From positions 372,001 through 436,000 of the forward strand of contig JAKSZP010000001.1 in NCBI GenBank assembly GCA_022478985.1: a stretch of 64,000 bases of DNA. The letters are read 5' to 3'. Both the position numbers and the translations under genes were made by a program. Below are positions 10,124-22,313 of the stretch, in pieces; position 1 is the first letter of the stretch; every line of letters starts with the position of its first letter. The stretch comes from Massospora cicadina (lineage: Eukaryota > Entomophthoromycota > Entomophthoromycetes > Entomophthorales > Entomophthoraceae). The notes under the pieces were generated by a model. The model did not search any database, was not told where the DNA came from, and saw only the letters and a program-made list of their open reading frames with translations.

Positions 10124-13100
10124 ATGAGTCCCCACGGCAGCACCCTGGCCCTGCAATCCATCAACGCGAATGGGTTGCGGGACTTTAAGCGGAGAGCCCG
10201 CCTCCTCCAAAACTTCAGGTCAGCACAAATTGACATCGCTGCTGTCCAGGCGCCCCATATCCTCCCCCACGAACAATCTGCTTGGAATGAACAGTTTGGA
10301 GGCAACTCCTTCTGGACAAACCATGCCGCCCTTATTGTTTTGAATCCCCAGGTTAAAGCCCATTCTTTTTCACAATATCTAGGTGGCCGCCTCATACTGG
10401 CCAAACTCACCACTCCTGACTTCTCTTTCTTCGCTGCAAGCATCTACCTGCCTAATGCAGGTCAGGAGCAAAACTGGCTCTTGGAAGAGCTCGTCCAACT
10501 CAATCTCCTACAGAATACAGTCCTCTTGGGAGATTTCAACACAACCATAAGTCGCGTCCGTGACTCTTACCCCCTGAAGCAAAGGAACGCCCTGGATCAA
10601 GTCGCCTCCAGGATTTCCTTCGCCTGAGTGGCTTTATGATGCGCTTCCACCCTCCGCGTCTGGCCTAGGTTGCATGACTAGGATCCAGTATGATGGAGGA
10701 GCTTTCCAGTCAGCGTCACGCATAGATATGGCACTGATTGGACCCCTGCTAATTGGCCGCGTATCCTCTCCCATCTCTCGTGACAACCATCTGAGTGATC
10801 CCAGGTCACTCACCGTTGTCCTCAACACCACGCTTAGACTGTCACGTAGGTTCTGGCCTAGGGTTGCCCCAGCTCTTCTCAACAACTCCTTCACTAAGGA
10901 GAAGCTGTCTATGACCATCCGGGAGACTCTCACCTCCCCCCACCCCACCTGCTTGACCACAAGACTAGATGGGCGGTGACCAAGGAGGGCATACCCGCGT
11001 TGCTTACAACTGTGCCAAAGCCCAGATGACCGCAGCTCGCGCCAGAGTAAAAAGGGCGGAAGCCAGAATCAGACATCTGGAGCGAAACTGCCAGCCTTCG
11101 CCCTCTCCCAGTTGGTTGGAAGACTGGAAAGCGGCGCAGGAAGCACTCCGCTTGGAGCTCACACTGCAAAAAAAACGGGCAGCAAACTTTACAACATCTC
11201 GTTACTATGCTCAATGGGAACGCCCCACCCGCTTCTTCTTTCAGAAACAGAAAGCCCGGTCAACAGCGCAGGATATTACTGCACTGAAGATTGGCACTAC
11301 AACCACTTCGGATAAGGAGGAAATCACGCAGGAACTACACCGCTTCTAGTCCAGCCTCTTCCATGCCACCCAGGTGGACCCGTCGGACATCCAAGACTTC
11401 CTGTGGCAGGCTCCAGAGCCGCCCATTGACCCACGGGCTGATGAGGCTCTACTGGCGCCTACTTCCATCCAGGAGGTGATGATAACCCTTCTGAAATTCC
11501 CACGGCTTAAAGCCCCAGGCCCAGATGGAATACCATTCGAGGTGTACCTTCTGGAACCTGCGGTGATAGCCAGAACCTTCCGCGACCTCTTCGCTGCACT
11601 CTTGATGAATGGCGAAGTCCTCCCCGACTCCAGAGGCTCAATCACGACCCTCATTCACAAGAAGTCAGACCGTGAGAACCTGGAGAACTGGCGCCCCATA
11701 GCGTTGATCAACACATACCACAAGCTCTTCACGAAGCTTCTGTCCAACCGCATCACCAAATGGGTGTCACCTCGCCTCTTCCCATCCCAGCACGGTTTTA
11801 TTCCGGGGAGGTCGTTATGGGATAACTATAATGACTTTCACGTGACTTTAACTGCTAACTCTCACAAGGTGAATGGCTTTGTGGCTCTCCAGGATATGGA
11901 GAAAGCATATGATTGGGTGGCCTGGAAGTATATTGATGCTTCCCTGGCCCGCTTCCATCTCCCCCCCGCAGCTAGGCGCTGGATATCAGCGCTCTATGAC
12001 CAGCTCCACACCAGAGTCCTGGCGCCAATGGGTTTTACAGTGGCAGTATCAGTTGGACAAGGTCTCCGGAAAGGGGACCCCCTGAGCCCTATCCTTTTTA
12101 ACACCACCCTCGACCCCCTCTTGGCCTCCTTACAGGACAAGCTAACAGGGATTCTGGTCCCAGGTAAAGCCTCCACCCGCACCATGGCATTTTCAGATGA
12201 CACCGCCATTGCATTTGACTGCCCTGAGGATGTTGCCCTCGCTGCTGTGACCATTGAGAGGTACACCAAGGCGTCTAACGCCATGGTCAACACCTCCAGG
12301 ACAACAGTTGTACAGGTCGGCTCCCCAACCTTCCCCCACCATTTGGTATTGAACCTGTGCGCGGTACCTTCCGTCACCTGGGCGTTCTCACCAACCAACA
12401 AGGATTTGCGCTAAAAGACAATGAGGACTTGCTCCTCGCAGCAGTTAACTCCAGGATTGCCAGCTAGAACTGGCGGCACATCACCACCCAGGGTCGAGCT
12501 CTGAGCCAATGTGTTCCTCCTCTCCAAAGTCTGGTTCCTAGCGCACGTCTGCCCATTAACAGATGCCTTTTATACGCGGCTCAATGTACTCCTCCGCTGT
12601 TGGATCTAAGGCTCAAACCATGCACCAATGACCCTCTCAACCATTGCCTGACCCTGCAATGAAGGGGGCCTAGGGCTTCTGGACACGCAATCTCACGCCA
12701 CCACAATCTTCCTGAAGTTCCTATGGCCGATTGTCTGCTGGGACGCGACCCCCATGCCCCAATGGGCGCCCGCCCTCCGCCAGTCAGTGTCAGCAGCTCT
12801 GGGTCTTCCTAGAGCATCTCTGACCTCACTAAGGGAGTGGCTCACAAACCACCCAGGCCATCGCCTAAAACCATCCTCATCCCCCTACTGGAACCAGGCT
12901 CTCCTTGCCCTGAAACGAGTAGGCGCGCGGATCCACCATGCCTTTCATACAGAAGGGATGACCCTGGCCTCAGCCCCCGTCGCCATGCAATTGTGCACAA
13001 TGTACAAGTTGTCACAACTCGCCTCAACCCCCAAGATCGTCCTCCCATCCACCTAAGACTCCTTGAGCTCCTCCCTCCCTCCATGAGATTCGACCTTAAG

Positions 13101-13649
13101 GAATTGTGGAAGGATGTCTATCACCCCATCCTGTCAGCTAAGGTGTCCAACACCTTATGGAGGGTGCTCCACTGTTCATACAGGACAGGGGACCGGACTG
13201 GACCTACCTTCCAGCACCAAAGCTGCCCCCGCTGTGCAGAGCCTATTGACTCCCACCTCCATCGTTTTTTCACCTGTCCAGGTGTTGCCGCATTTTGGCC
13301 AAAGGCCCGCGCGCTCCTCCATGCTCAGCCCTGGTCTGGACACCCTGTGCAAGACCTCATGTTTGATCAGACATTGCCTGGTTGCCACTGACCCCTCCGT
13401 GTTCTCGCCTATGCCACAGCCATCTGGACCATCCAATACTCCTTCCTTCGTGCTGCCTTTGACCAGCAGGTGTGGACCCTTCCACACATGATCACCCACT
13501 TTCAGGTACACTTTGAGATGGCCCTGAAGGTCTGCACTATGTCGCCAACCCTCCCCCTCTCAGTTGTCACTGCAGCACGGCTCAAATGCACAAACCCCCT
13601 CCCTTTCTCGATGCCTCCTCCCTCCCCTTCCCTCTCCTCAGGCTCTTAG
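10124..13649 (+). pseudogene. LINE-B ORF2 (endonuclease, RT, zinc finger), broken
   Basis: The endonuclease (10124-10980) opens with 'LQSINANGLRD'. The usual QETH box reads QAPH, the GDFN box is intact (near 10530), 'SASRIDMALI' is present, and the final SDH reads SDP. A linker with 'QWERPTRFFFQKQK' follows (10969-11349). RT (11374-12414) has 'LIHKKSDRENLENWRPIAL', 'GFIPGRSLWDN', 'DMEKAYDW', 'GLRKGDPLSPILFN' and catalytic FSDD near 12195. A zinc finger CPRCAEPIDSHLHRFFTC lies near 13230-13284. The end of the protein runs through a TGA at 13389 to a TAG at 13647-13649. Frameshifts occur near 10620-10670, 10975, 11350 and 12400. The missing endonuclease Glu and His predict loss of nicking. Confidence 0.85.
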
Positions 13650-13718
13650 GAGCCCAGGTGTAATCTAATAAACATTGATGAATCCCCCCTCGGGTTGGGA
13701 CCATCTAGTACTAAAAAA

Positions 13719-13734
13719 ATGATTATAGCTTATC
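13719..13734. repeat. Target-site duplication of LINE-B, right
   Basis: ATGATTATAGCTTATC, the partner of 7628-7644, directly after the A-rich 3' end of LINE-B. Gypsy-C integrase resumes right behind it. Confidence 0.85.
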
Positions 13735-16556
13735 CAATAAAAAAGAAGGCGCTAGGCAAATAAAAATTACACTAAGTTGGGTCAGTGATACCATCTTCCT
13801 TATAATTAAGACTAGGGTTCCATTAACTTGTTCAATGGATCCTTTTGTAGATGGATTATACAGGACAATAAGTTGCTGAGCAGTGTCAAATAATTTAGAT
13901 AACTCCTGTTTAAGTTGCAGAGTGAAGTTAGCCCCATTATCAGACATAAGGACCTTGAAACACCCATGTTGGGAAATGATATGCTGTTATAGGAATAGCG
14001 CTGTAGTCTTAGCCAAAGGGGTAGCAATGGAAATGGCCTCAACCATCTGGTTAAATGGTCAACAGCCATAATGATATACTGATGACCATGCAATCCTTGA
14101 GGAAAAGGACCTACAAATTCAATGCTGACCACCTCAAATGCTTTAGTTGTAGTCATAACTTGATGTGAAAAGTAGGGTTAGTAGCTCCATGGCGTTTATA
14201 AATAAGACATGAGTCAAGGGTCTCTTAGATGAATTCAGTCATGTTGTTCCAATAGTATCAAGTCTTCAACCATTCTTGAGTCTTCTTTAAGCCACTATGA
14301 TTTTCTTTTTCATTATCTTCCATTTCAGCGTGAAATCTAGAGTTGGGATGCAGAAAGGGCAACCATTAGGACATGACTTTCTTATACGAAGCTCCATCCT
14401 AAATCATACTATCTTTGGTAATTGATTTTAGGAAGTCTCGATCCTCTTCAGTTTATTGATCCCACAACTCAGGTTGTCCGATTAGATTATATAAACGTTC
14501 TTCTTTTTCTAGTTCCAAGGTAAGAATAGGAAATTGGGACAGCCCATCAGCATTTTGATGTTGAGCACCCAATTGATGAACAATTGAAAAAGCGTAATTT
14601 GAAACCTTAAAGCCCAATGGGCCAGCTTCCCATCAGGATCCTTCATGTTCTGCAACCATCTTAAGGAAGAATGGTTGGTAATAACAGTGAAATGGTTACC
14701 ATATAAGAAGGGATGGAAGTGCTTGAATGCTAGAATTACAGCTAAACACTCCCGCTCAATAGCACTGTATTTCCGTTCAGCCTTAAACAAAGTTTTGCTA
14801 TAGAAAGTGACGGTATGATTATTCATCTTTTCATCACAATGGGATAAGATAGCCCCAAAATGACAAAGCTTTAATCAGTATGTAAAAAGAAAGGCTTGTC
14901 AAATTGGGGATGAATTAGAACAGGCGGCTTAGCCAAGGCAGTATGCAAATAATTGAATGATTGTTCTAGAGCTTATCCTCACTCGAAGGGAACTTCTTTC
15001 TGCAACAGGTGAAATAAGTGTTCAGCCTTATCAGCAAAGTTGAGTATAAATTGCTGGTAATACCTCACCATGCTGAGAAAGACTTGAATATACTGAAGAG
15101 AGGTGGGAGGAGGCATATGTTGAATGTCTTGAACTTTGTCCAATAAGGGTCAAATCCCTTTAGCTGAGACCTGATGTCCTAAAAAGTCCATTTTGTTGTG
15201 AAAGAATGAACATTTGAAGGGTTTGAGTTTTAAGGAAAAGCTCCAAATTAGTTTGAAAACTTCTTTTATATGGTCCAAATGCTCAGTAAATGTTTTGGAA
15301 AACATGTTAGTCTCTTCAAGATATACCAAAACACAAGTAAGCTTTAGATTTCATAGCATCCTGTACATGGTCCTTTGAAAATTTGCTGGGGCATTGCTTA
15401 GTCCTTGAAGCATACGAGTTTGTTCAAACAAACCTTTACTTGGTATCAGGGCACACTTGGCACGGTCTTCTAGTGATAACTTGATTTGCCATTATCAACT
15501 GGCTAAACCCAGCGCTGAAAAATAGGTGGATCCGGCTAACAACCAAAGGGGATCTTCAATAATAGGTAAGGGATAATAATCTAATCGAGTAATAGCTTTC
15601 AGTCTGTGATAATCAATAACCACTCAGTGGGAATATCTTTTTCTTAATTAAAAGCAATGGGGAAGCCAAAGGACTGTTTGAGGTTTTAATAGTCCAGCCT
15701 CCAATAGTTGATTCATCTCCTTAGTAATATGGGCTTCTTCCACTTTAGACTTATGATAGGGCTTTGCACAAATAGAAAGGTGATCGCCAGTTTCAACGGA
15801 GTGAACTACACCTTTTATCTTCCCAAAATCGTAAGTATGCCTAGCAAAAATTTCAGAATATTCATTTAACAATTAAAGCACTTGTTTCTCCTGTTCACTA
15901 AAGAGGTGTTTTTTAATAGCAGGACCCAGAGTAAGGATTTCCTGATCGCTTTTCAACCCAAATTCTTGTAGATTTTAAATGGCTTTACATCATAAATCCT
16001 AGATAAGGGCAGTAATTTGACAGGAGCAATCAAATGCTCTCAATCTAACGGTTTCAGCTCATTGGTAAAGTTTGCCAGTAAGACAGATAATGAGCTTTAA
16101 TAAGCATAATCCAATACTCCAGGACAAGGCAATAGTTCTTTAGCAGAAGGTTGAAAGTGCCTATATATTGTACCAAATGTCATTTGGGAATCGAAAAATC
16201 AATGAAGAATTAACAATTACCTGTGATTTTGGCGGAATAACTAAGTCTTCAGGGGAGAAAATAGGCATCCCCTCTTCATTATCAGCCTATATAGGGGGTA
16301 ATTTTACGTTAGAATCTCCAATGTGATACTGAAATATATAAGACCTTTTGGTTCCTTCTAGCAGGCATAACTGACGTTGGGTAGAAGCATGATCAGATAA
16401 AAGTAAGGGAACTCTATACCCTAAGAGAGATAACAAAGAGTCAGGGTAATTGATAATTCCATAAAATTCTCATAAAAATTGAGTCCCCACAAGTAGGTCA
16501 TAACAAAAGTTGTCAAGTACAATGACAGGGATTGTAAAAGTTAATTTCCCAATTTT
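13735..16556 (-). pseudogene. Gypsy-C pol: RT, RNase H, integrase
   Basis: Read on the minus strand from 16556. The RT N-terminal part, 'LNEYSEIFARHTYDFG' to 'PYHKSKVEEAHITKEM', is at 15648-15872. More decayed RT runs to about 14900. RNase H (14509-14826) has 'YSKTLFKAERKYSAIERECL' and 'VITNHSSLRWLQNMKDPDG', in which the usual D of TDH is N. The integrase zinc region near 14180-14330 keeps 'HSGLKKTQEWL'. The integrase core shows 'IEFVGPFPQG' (near 14125), 'MSDNGANFT' (near 13940) and the Glu block 'STKGSIEQVNGTL' (near 13840). Many stops and frameshifts; LINE-B cuts it just after the core. Confidence 0.85.
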
Positions 16557-16561
16557 TAGGG
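16557..16561. repeat. Target-site duplication of gypsy-B, left
   Basis: TAGGG before the 5' LTR pairs with CAGGG at 22314-22318 after the 3' LTR, with one transition. Five bases is normal for gypsy elements. Confidence 0.65.
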
Positions 16562-17360
16562 TGTTGGACATTCACTTTCTCAACCTAGGAGAAAGAATGC
16601 TAAGGGTATGAATGCTCCTGAATCAACTACCTTGATTGGCCCATCACCAGCTCAAACTTCACATAATATTGTAGTCATTACCAATATGAGTACCAAAGGC
16701 GAAAAGACCCTAGTGGATTTTCAGTGGAATCCTGACTATCAGAGAAATAAGGATTATAATCAAAATTGGCTTAAAAAGGTATAAACTAATAATAGGATTA
16801 CTCCGACTTCTCAGCCAAATCTGAGGTGTTCAGTATCGCACAGATCCGAACCTCAGCGAGGTGAAAAGATTTTACCCATTAATGATTGGGTGTGAATGAA
16901 CAAATTATTACCACTCAGATCTGAACCCTCCCGAGGTATGATGATTCTACTCAACAATGATAGGTTAAGTATTAACCAATCATTACCACACAAGTAAGAC
17001 CACCGCTGAGGTGAAAAGATTTTACTCAAAGGTGATTGGATACAATACATCAAATCATTACCACACGGGTTGTTTTTGCCTCAAAAAATTTTATCTTCAA
17101 TCTGATAGGCCGAAAACCTATATTCCCTAATTTGGAGGACTGAGTTTTGTATTCTTTTGCCTCAAATATCAATGGTCTCAAAATACAAACTAGTTTAAAT
17201 AGGAAAAACTAGTATCAAGAAAGGGACCTTTCCTGGTTTTTGCCCTGCCTGAATAATAAAAACATAAAAAACTCTAACAAAGCAATATCCATTACTTTTT
17301 ATTAAAAAGTAAATTCTCATTTTAACAAAATAATTGTGGCATCCATTGGTGGATCCCACA
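16562..17360 (+). repeat. Gypsy-B 5' LTR
   Basis: About 799 bp, starting TGTTGGACATTC and ending GGATCCCACA. It matches 21513-22313 over the whole length. It contains several diverged copies of a short unit around CAGATCYGAACC followed by GAGGTATGA or GAGGTGAAAAGATTTTAC (near 16847-17035). Confidence 0.9.
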
Positions 17361-17362
17361 AC

Positions 17363-17380
17363 TGGTACTTACTACAGGGG
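17363..17380 (+). other. Gypsy-B primer-binding site
   Basis: TGGTACTTACTACAGGGG starts two bases after the LTR. It begins with the TGG that pairs with the CCA end of a tRNA. Gypsy-C has TGGTGCTCACTACAGGGG at the equivalent place. I do not recognise the tRNA. Confidence 0.65.
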
Positions 17381-17421
17381 TTGATCCCCCAAATACTTCA
17401 ATAAAGTATTAACAAAAGTAA

Positions 17422-19215
17422 TGGAGGCTGCAAACGTGAGCAGCACTCCTGAATCCTGATAGTTGCTCTAGAGAAGCAACTAGCTAGCTTTTTCTCCCAT
17501 CTCAAAAAGCTAGAGCAACGGTCTATTAAACCATTGGGAGTGAGGCCACCTAGGCCTATCATCTCTGCAACATCTGCAGCTTCAGCGCAACGCAAATCTG
17601 AGATCCCTACTGAGGGTTCTCTTTCCACTCAGCCAAGTGTGTGCCCTAAGGGTATATCCCCCAATTCAGTTACAACCTTGCCCATGGTTGAGAATACCTC
17701 AGAGGCTGACTCTGAGGGGGTTACAATGATGCTGGGTACTACTTATTGGGAGCTCCTGCGGAAGTGGAGGTCCCTGATTGCCTAAACGCTGAAGGAGTAG
17801 ATGAAACCACAAAACCTGAGGAAACTTACCTCCGCCAGGTTATAGGTTGTATGGAAACTATTGACACAGCCAGCGATGCTGATCAGCTCCTATCAATTCT
17901 AATTCACCCTTTACAGCAAAGGCATACCATGCAGTCTATTATGGAGACTCACCCTGAGACTGCACGCAAATTAACCTCCACTTTTCATCTCAAGGAGGTT
18001 TTAGCGTTGTCAGCCAACTTTGGAAGCACACTTACCAAGGTTGAAGTAGTTGTTCACAAAGTTCAGGTGATGGCTATCCTGGATACAGGTTCTCCAGTAA
18101 ATGTAATTTCATCTCAGCTGATGAAAAAGATTAAATTGATGCCTGACTTGGATTGTATCAAGGAATTTGGAACTGCGGGCCCAAACAACACCCGCGCTCT
18201 TGGTGCTTACTCTTCCCTTCCCATACGCGTTGGGAAGCTTATCCTATCAGCCCCCGCTGTGGCCTTAGATAATAACTCCTATGATATGCTCATAGGTACT
18301 CAATTTATGATCAAATATGACGGCATCATTAACCTGAAGCAAGGGTTCCTATCTTTAATGAACTACGAAGTTCCATTAATCTTATCCAACAAAGAACCCG
18401 TCAAGAATGACTACACCTGCTTGGTTGAATACCCCTCTTCCGCTTTGTCTTTACATTATGTCACTTCTGGGCGCAACACTAAGAAATTGCCCAATTCAGT
18501 GGAGGCTAGTGATGGTATTCCATTCTATGCGGCAGATGAGGTGGTGATTAAGCCAGGTGAACAACGAGTGGTTGACACGAAAATCACACTCCAAATCCCA
18601 CGCCACTGCTTATTACACCTCTTAAGCATTGATGGAGTTAGCCCTTTTGAGCCTCGGGTATTGCCTGGCGTTTTAGACCCAGCCTATCAGAGGCCTATTA
18701 CTCTACTGTTGGGAAACCTCACCAAAAAGGACATAATTGTAAGAAAGCACCAGGAGGTGGGCCGAGGGTTTTTACTCCCTGTGGAGGAAGTTGAACAAAT
18801 CCACTCTATTGGCTTGATGGCAGATTTAGGCCTGCCCACAGATAACCTGTTATGTACCTTGCCAAAAGTCCATATTTCGGATGAGCTGACCTCAGATGAG
18901 TTGGAGAAAGTGCAAACTCTTCTGGGTGAGTATAGTGATATATTCTCGAAGTCAGACAATGATTATGGCCACATGAAGGGCTGGTGTCACTCCATCGATG
19001 TGGGTGATGCCCATCCCATTAGGTCAAAACCTTATTGCAAGTCAAAGGTGGAGGAGCAACAAATGAGGATGGAACTCACGCAGTTGTTAGATGCGGGGTT
19101 GTTAGTTCCTTCACAAAGCCCTTGGTCCTCTCCCCTTTTGCTAATTAAGAAAAAAGCGGAGGTCATGGGTAGTCATGGATTACCGCAGGTTAAACAATCT
19201 TACAAAAAAGGATAG
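17422..19215 (+). pseudogene. Gypsy-B gag remnant fused to protease and RT start
   Basis: A short, stop-bearing N-terminal piece ('MEAANVSSTPES' at 17422, then a Pro/Ser/Thr-rich stretch to about 17785) leads into a 489-codon open frame (17746-19215). The retropepsin motif 'ILDTGSPVNVISS' is near 18079-18117. The later 'DMLIGTQFMIKYDG' fits the flap-to-C-terminal part of the protease. The end, 'PYCKSKVEEQQMRMELTQLL' and 'PSQSPWSSPLLLIKKKA', is the RT N-terminus. Only about 700 bp separate the primer site from the protease, and no capsid or zinc knuckle is visible. A frameshift near 19165 cuts the RT. Confidence 0.85.
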
Positions 19216-20446
19216 CTATCCTATCCCACGCATTGACGATGCCCTGGCCCAGCTTTCAGGCTCAAACTTTTTCTCTGCCATGGACTTGGCCAGTGGTTAT
19301 TGGCAAATGGATCTATCTCCTCAAGACCAAGAGAAATGCGCGTTGATATGCAGTGAAGGTCTTTTCCAACCCACGCGATTACCTCAAGGGTTGTGCAATG
19401 CACCTGCTTCTTTCCAGCGTGCAATGGATCACATTTTGCAAGATCTCAAGTTAACCTGCATTATTGTCTACCTTGATGACATTACCATATTCTCAAAGAC
19501 CTTTAACGAACACCTTGATCATTTAAAGGAGGTATTCCAACGCTTACGACGTTCCACTATCAAATTAAAGCCTTCAAAGTGTTCATTCTTCCAAAAGAAA
19601 TTAAATTTCCTTGGACATACCATTTCTCAAGAGGGTATCCAACCCATACAAGATAAGGTTGAAGCGATTGCCAGTATGCCTCCCCCCAAAACCTACGGGA
19701 TATACAGGTATTTTTAGGGATGATGGGGTACTACCATCAGTTCATCCCTAAGTTTGCCCAACTCAGCGAGCCCCTTGTTCGCTTACTAAAAAAGAATATC
19801 CCTTTTTAATGGGGCACTGAACAGAAGGCTGCATTTGAAACAATGAAGCTGCTGCTGCAAAAATGGCCTATCCTAAGGCATCCCAAATTATGGAAAACCA
19901 TTCATCTTGTTTACAGATGCTTCAGATTACGCCGTTGGGGCCATCCTAGCCCAATTAGATGAAAAAGGGGTAGATCATCCTGTCTCATATTTTAGCAAAA
20001 TGTTATCAAAGGCAGAACGCAACTATAGTGTTACTGAGAAAGAATGTCTCGCCATTCTACTCGCAGTGAAGCATTATCGCCCTTTCTTGTATAGGACCTC
20101 TTTCACTGTGATCACGGACCATGCCTCTTTAAAATGGTTGCAAAACATGAAGGACCCTATGGGGCGCTTAGCTCGCTGGGCTCTAAAGCTCCAGCATTAT
20201 GATATGAAGATTGAACACCGCGCTGGAACCCACCACATGAATGTTGATGGGTTAACTCAGCTGCCCATTCTCCACCTAGATAACAGTGAAGCGGAGCGGC
20301 TGTATGATCTTCTAATGACCCCAAACAACTGGGAAGATGAGGATGAGCCTGTACAGAGGATGTTGGCCCAGCACTCCCATAACACTAAAGTGGATAGCGG
20401 GAAGTTGTACAAGCAATTGGGGGAGAAGTGGTTGACTTACCTATGA
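19175..20446 (+). pseudogene. Gypsy-B reverse transcriptase and RNase H
   Basis: RT (19175-19717) shows 'MDYRRLNNLTKKDSYPIPRI', 'FFSAMDLASGYWQMDL', 'LPQGLCNAPASFQRAMD' and the catalytic YLDD in 'IIVYLDDITIFSK'. A frameshift follows near 19690, and an in-frame TAA at 19807. RNase H (19907-20446) shows 'FTDASDYAVGAILAQ', 'YSVTEKECLAILLAVKHYR', 'VITDHASLKWLQNMKDP' and 'HHMNVDGLTQLP', with its Asp and Glu residues present. The same blocks occur in the gypsy-C and gypsy-F remnants. Confidence 0.92.
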
Positions 20447-21476
20447 CCCTCAGAACGTGTACCTGTCATCCTAGAAGCTCATTCAACTTTAGGCCATGGA
20501 GGAGCAAAGAAAACCTATGAGTGGATAAAGGATCTGTTCTTCTGAGAAGGAATCATGGAAGCCATCATCGAAGTCTTGGATGCTTGCCTTACATGTAAGA
20601 AGCAGTCTCAATTCAAGACTAGATATCAATATCAGCTGACTACCCTGCAACAGCCATTTCATACAATAAGCTTGGACATAGTAGGGCCGCTTCCTCAAAC
20701 CACAGGTGGAAACAGGTATATTTTGGTAGGCATCGACCACTTCACGAAGTGGGTTGAAGCTGTGGTGTTGCAAGCCCAAACTGCTAAGGCCACTGCTTCC
20801 TTTCTCCACCAAAATATTTTCACTTGACATGGGTGCCCTCAAGTATTACTCTGTGACAACGGGAAAAATTTTACCTCCAGAGTAGTTAAAATCCTGGCTA
20901 CTTCCATGGGAGCCCAGAAACTGTTTCCGCTCCATATAACCCATCAACCAATGGAACAGTGGAGCGAGCAAATGGTACTCTGGTTTCTATTTTATGGAAA
21001 ATGGCTACGTCTGATCCCCTTCATTGGGATCATTATCTCCCAAGCGCGCTTATGGCTTACAGAATTAGCTATCATCAAATTCTGAAAATGTCCCCTTTTC
21101 GAGTATTATATGGCAGGGAACTGGGCATACCTGCTCTGTTAGCTAAGGATGTCTTCTCTAGAGGAGAGGAACCCAAGAAAGCCATGCGAAGGTTAGCTAA
21201 CCGCATCATTCAGCTTCAATTGGAAGCTATGACCAACCTAGCCAAAACAGTAACTAAAGAAGGCCAAGCTGCCAATGAGCTTCGGGCTCCCCTACCTTCA
21301 TTTCAAGAGTTGGATAGGGTTTTATATTACCATAATCACATCACTGTTTGAAGTGGCAAACTTGGATCAATCTGGGAGGGGCCATTCACCATCATTTATA
21401 AGAGAGGAAATGAGTATTCTATAAAGTCTCTGGCCACCGGAATTATCATAAACTGGGTACATGGCTGCTTCCTATG
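20447..21476 (+). pseudogene. Gypsy-B integrase
   Basis: The zinc region has 'HSTLGHGGAKKTYEWIKDLFF' split by a TGA, then 'CLTCKKQSQF' (HHCC type, 20480-20610). The core has 'ISLDIVGPLPQTTGGNRYIL' (first Asp near 20675), 'LLCDNGKNFTS' (second Asp near 20858) and the Glu in 'MERANGTLVSIL' (20959). The C-terminal part includes 'WEGPFTIIYKRGNEYSIKSL'. Two stops and one frameshift break it. It ends about 35 bp before the polypurine tract. Confidence 0.88.
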
Positions 21477-21512
21477 ACCCTACACCCCTCCCAACATTCT
21501 TGAGGGGGGCAA

Positions 21513-22313
21513 TGTTAAACATTCACTTTATCGACCTAGGAGAAAGAATGTTGGAGTTATGAGTGCTCCTGAATTGGCTACCTTGATTGGCCCATCACCA
21601 GCTCAAACTTCACATAATATTGTAGTCATTACTGATATGAGTACCAAAGGCGAAAAGACCCTAGTGGATCCTCAGTGGAATCCTGACTATCGGAGAAATA
21701 AGGATTATAATTAAAATTGGCTTAAAAAGGTAAAAACTAATAATAGGATTACTCTGACTTCTTGGCCAAATCCGAGTTGTTTGGTATCACACAGATCTGA
21801 ACCTCCATGAGGTGAAAAGATTTTACCCGTTGATGATTGGGTGCAAATGAACAAATCATCACCACTCAGATCTGAACCCTCCTGAGGTATGACGATTCTA
21901 CTCAACGATGATAGGGTAAGTATTAACCAATCATTACCACACAAGTCAGACCACCGCCGAGGTGAAAAGATTTTACTCAAAGGTGATGGGATACAATACA
22001 TCAAAACATTACCACACGGGTTGGTTTTGCCTCAAAAAAATTTTATCTTCAATCTGATAGGCCGAAAACCTATATTCCCTAATTTGGAGGACTGAGCTTT
22101 GCATTCTTTTGCCTCAAATATCAATGATCTCAAAATCCAAACTAGTTTAAATAGGAAAAACTAGTATAAAGAAAGGGACCTTTCCTGGTTTATGCCCTGC
22201 CTGAATAATAAAAAATCATAAAAAACTCTAACAAAGCGATATAAATTACTTTTATTAAAAAGTAAATTTCTCACTTTATAAAATAATTATGGCATCCATT
22301 GGTGGATTACACA
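21513..22313 (+). repeat. Gypsy-B 3' LTR
   Basis: 801 bp, TGTTAAACATTC to GGATTACACA, partner of 16562-17360. It is preceded by the purine tract TTGAGGGGGGCAA and followed by CAGGG. Confidence 0.9.

Larger units (their letters stand above)
7645..13718 (+). mobile_element. LINE-B, full-length non-LTR retrotransposon
   Basis: A 6.07-kb element between 16-17-bp duplications, ending in CTAAAAAAA. ORF1 (about 7743-10037) is followed by ORF2 (10124-13649) with endonuclease, RT and zinc finger. The layout and RT style resemble LINE-A but the sequences are only distantly related. It is more GC-rich than the gypsy-C DNA it sits in. Several stops and frameshifts make it inactive. Confidence 0.9.
16562..22313 (+). 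mobile_element. Gypsy-B, LTR retrotransposon nested in gypsy-C
   Basis: 5.75 kb with LTRs at 16562-17360 and 21513-22313, a primer-binding site at 17363-17380, a protease-RT-RNase H-integrase order, and the polypurine tract TTGAGGGGGGCAA at 21500-21512. It separates the protease of gypsy-C (right) from its RT (left). By eye the LTRs differ at about nine positions per hundred in their first 210 bases, mostly transitions, so the insertion is old but younger than gypsy-C. A gag capsid is not recognisable. Confidence 0.92.
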
